64,000 nucleotides of DNA. It comes from Lateolabrax maculatus. Taxonomy: Eukaryota > Chordata > Actinopteri > Acropomatiformes > Lateolabracidae. The notes below the pieces were generated by a model. It was not told the origin of the DNA, did not search any database, and saw only the letters and a program-made list of their open reading frames with translations. Shown piece by piece: positions 61,446 through 64,000 of the stretch. Position 1 is the first letter of the stretch; each line of letters starts with the position of its first letter. The translations under genes and the position numbers were made by a program. Location: NCBI GenBank assembly GCA_031216445.1, contig CM062218.1:16739001-16803000 (forward strand). The letters run 5' to 3'.

Positions 61446-63655
61446 TTTTGTGTTTGTTTTTTTTGTTTGTAAGTGATAACACATGATGAGCTGTCCTGAT
61501 ATAAGAAAATAATAGACTAGGTGGAGGTGACGAATGAAGGAGTTTCTCTGCCGGGTTGTATCGGTTTCTGTATGGACACATTTCAGTGTGAGTCATCCTA
61601 CTTATACCATAGCCACTTACCATAGATTGTATTCAGTTGAACACATAAGTGTTGTTGCTATGGTTACTTGCTATTTAATAGCCTATACCTTGTGAAATAC
61701 AAAAAGATGAATCTGAGGGGTGAGTTCTGAGAAAAATTATGGGCTTGGAAAGAAGAAATACAATTTCTGCTACACAAATTGGTATTCATTTTTTTGGTCC
61801 TTTCTGTAATCTCTTATCAAATCTCTTACTTTTTTGTGAAATACTGGTTAAATGAATGAATCTGTAAAGTTTAGAGGGGCAAGCCAAAATGGTTGGAAAT
61901 CACTGGTTTCGTTTTAACAGTGCATTGTATTTTATAAATTTAGCATATGTTTTTATGTAAAATCTTGACCTGAAAGGTTACAATCACTACTGCTGTCAAA
62001 TAAATGTAATGGAGTGAAAAGTACAGTATAGAGAATCTATAAGATATACTAATGTAAGAATAAGAATATTAGTATAAGAATATATTTATTAAACGAGTTA
62101 AACGATCGTGTTTACATAGTTTACAAGCTTCCAGTGCAGCTTCCATGCTCCTTGGCATAGATTATCCAAGTCTTTCGAACCGGAGGGATGAACTCCTTCT
62201 TCCACAAGAATCTCCCTCATTTGGTGTTTTGATGCTGATGGAGAACGCTGTCTAACTGGGTGTTCAGCTGGTTTGAGATCTGGCCATTGCATATGATTAA
62301 TATAATTTACATTTTTAATGATCTGAATCAATACGTAACAGATGCTACAAAATGCAGATGCTTCTATAAATGTTATAGTGTAATGCAATGGTATCATAAA
62401 TGCCTATAACTGAGATTTATTGCAGTTTGTTACAGCATGTTTGATTTCACATCATTTTACAGTACAGTGAACTCCATAAAAGGCTTTAAATCGATGTCAT
62501 GTGAGGTGTATTTTGCAGAGATGAGTCACCTCCCTCTGCTTTTTTCTCCCTTCACTCAACTTCCACTTCTGAACGGTGTTGGGTTATTGCCTGGGTGTGC
62601 ATACATTGTTGCATGCATGTGTGTATCTTTACTTACGTGTTTGCCCGTGCATATGGCCTTCTGGCTCTGTGCCCAGTCTCCCGGCTGTCAGCATATGGTT
62701 TCTCGGAGAGTAAAACTTCAAACAGCAGCTTTTTGTTGCGTTGAAGGACAGCATCTCATTAGGAAGCACATTAGGATGTGTGTAGTTTGGTTTGTGTAGC
62801 TGTGAAGAAGCAGACAGAACTGAGCCTGCAGGAGAACAGGTTATCAATTGTGTTTCTTGATTATCTGCAGTGCAGCTTATCAGCAGCAGATAAGAGAATT
62901 AGGCTGAGAATCATTTTCTCTGTAGCAGTCCTGCATGCCAACCCCTTTCTCAACAACTTAATACAGGAATAATATATTTGACGTACTTTCTTATTTTTAT
63001 ATTGCAGTCACCAGTACAAAATGAGCTTTCCTTTTGTTAAGAACTGTGTACTTTTTCCAGATCAAAAAAAGTTATTTACTCTTTTGCTTCTTCTCTGAGC
63101 TGCACAGAGGGCCATCCGTCACTGTCAAAAGCTGCAGCCCCTGCTTTGTGTTACTGACAGGAAAATGGACACAATAAAAAAAGAGATAACAAAAAAGCAT
63201 GTAATAAAAGTGTTCACTATTTTGTGCCACAGGGCTACTGTCGGTCTTTTAAAAACCTGATTTTGCCTGGAAGTCTGGAAATGTTGCAAAAAGACTTTTA
63301 GAATTAATCCTATAAATGATTAAAATGTCTGATGGGAAGATGGAATCAGATAGTATGTGTGAAAATCAACAGTAAGTATTATTAGTTTGGAAATGACTGT
63401 GATATTCTATTCTTTCTGATTGTCTGTTTCTCTGCATCTCTATCTCTCCTTTTGTCTCCAATTCTCTTGGTGTCACTCATTCTCCCTCTTTCTTTATCTG
63501 TATTTCTCTCTCTCTCTATATATCACTCTAGATGATTTATGAACATCTTTTATCAATGTTGAAAGCAGGGCTCATCTGTTCTGAACTACTCAAGTCCCAT
63601 ATCATACAGTGAAAGAAAAAGGAGAGATTGAAGTACAAGCATTCCACCCTATATA

Positions 63656-63661
<6 letters not shown>

Positions 63662-63713
<52 letters not shown>
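63662..63713. repeat. (TG)n microsatellite
   Basis: About twenty-six uninterrupted TG units. Confidence 0.95.
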
Positions 63714-63714
<1 letters not shown>

Positions 63715-63845
63715 ATCGGGGGTGGGGTGGGGTGTAAAGGGAGGCAGTGTCTGCCTCAGCCTTCATATGATTTGATCAAAGCCATCCATCACATCTGGAT
63801 AATTAGACAGCAGCATGGATCGCATGACCGGTGCCCATCGGTTAG

Positions 63846-63846
<1 letters not shown>

Positions 63847-63886
<40 letters not shown>
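63847..63886. repeat. (AC)n microsatellite
   Basis: Twenty uninterrupted AC units, the reverse complement of the TG array 133 bases upstream. Confidence 0.95.
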
Positions 63887-63889
<3 letters not shown>

Positions 63890-64000
63890 CACACCCATCT
63901 CTATTTATACACAAATATGCCAGAGCCAGGAAACAGGAGAGCAGGGTCCCAACACAGACTGAATGTCCACACTGTCTCTCTGTGTGCACTCAGGACAAAC

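Larger units (their letters stand above)
60626..64000 (+). other. Start of the next predicted intron
   Basis: The segment follows the donor at 60626. It contains a G19 run (61008-61026), GT runs (61424-61445, 63662-63713) and a CA run (63847-63886). No exon is supported; frames such as 62437-62799 (plus) lack domains and splice context. Confidence 0.45.

Overview
The window looks like non-coding-dominated vertebrate DNA, most likely from a spiny-rayed (percomorph-type) teleost fish. The reasons are a connexin exon whose N-terminus resembles the fish Cx39.4/gja4-type proteins, very dense CA/GT microsatellites, a single CpG-island promoter, splice signals of vertebrate type, and several dispersed repeats that I recognise from fish genomes. 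No bacterial-style operon, CRISPR array, prophage or compact gene cluster is present. Almost every long open frame is a shadow of simple repeats or of CpG-rich DNA.

Layout. (1) Positions 1-2754, minus strand: the 5' half of a connexin gene that runs off the left edge. It has a probable 5'UTR exon at about 2505-2722 behind a TATA-like box (2749-2754), an intron of about 2.2 kb (321-2504), and the start of the coding exon (ATG at 311; 103 codons visible). (2) About 2755-8450: intergenic DNA with one dispersed repeat and simple repeats. (3) 8450-10540: a CpG island with GC and CCAAT boxes, extraordinary homopolymer G/C runs, and a plus-strand first exon ending at a strong donor at 9810/9811. (4) 9811-60552: about 50.7 kb that I read as one very long intron of that plus-strand gene, filled with microsatellites, degenerate SINE and MITE-like elements, long pyrimidine tracts and a 36-bp minisatellite. 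(5) 60553-60625: a strong candidate second exon (73 bp) with a good branch point, acceptor and donor. It carries the first ATG of the predicted mRNA. (6) 60626-64000: the beginning of the next intron.

The connexin gene and the plus-strand gene are head to head, but about 7 kb separates the predicted starts, so a shared promoter is not indicated. The plus-strand gene cannot be named from what is visible. The connexin contributes to gap junctions. In zebrafish its likely relative is a pigment-pattern gene, but orthology here is an inference from about 100 residues.

I found no convincing undescribed multi-gene system. The items most worth a second look are an upstream ORF that would overlap the connexin start codon after splicing, a perfect 25-bp-arm inverted repeat at 27995-28046, a fold-back element at 24676-24777, the cluster of G/C homopolymers around the CpG-island promoter, and the (GT)n/(CA)n inverted pair at the right end.
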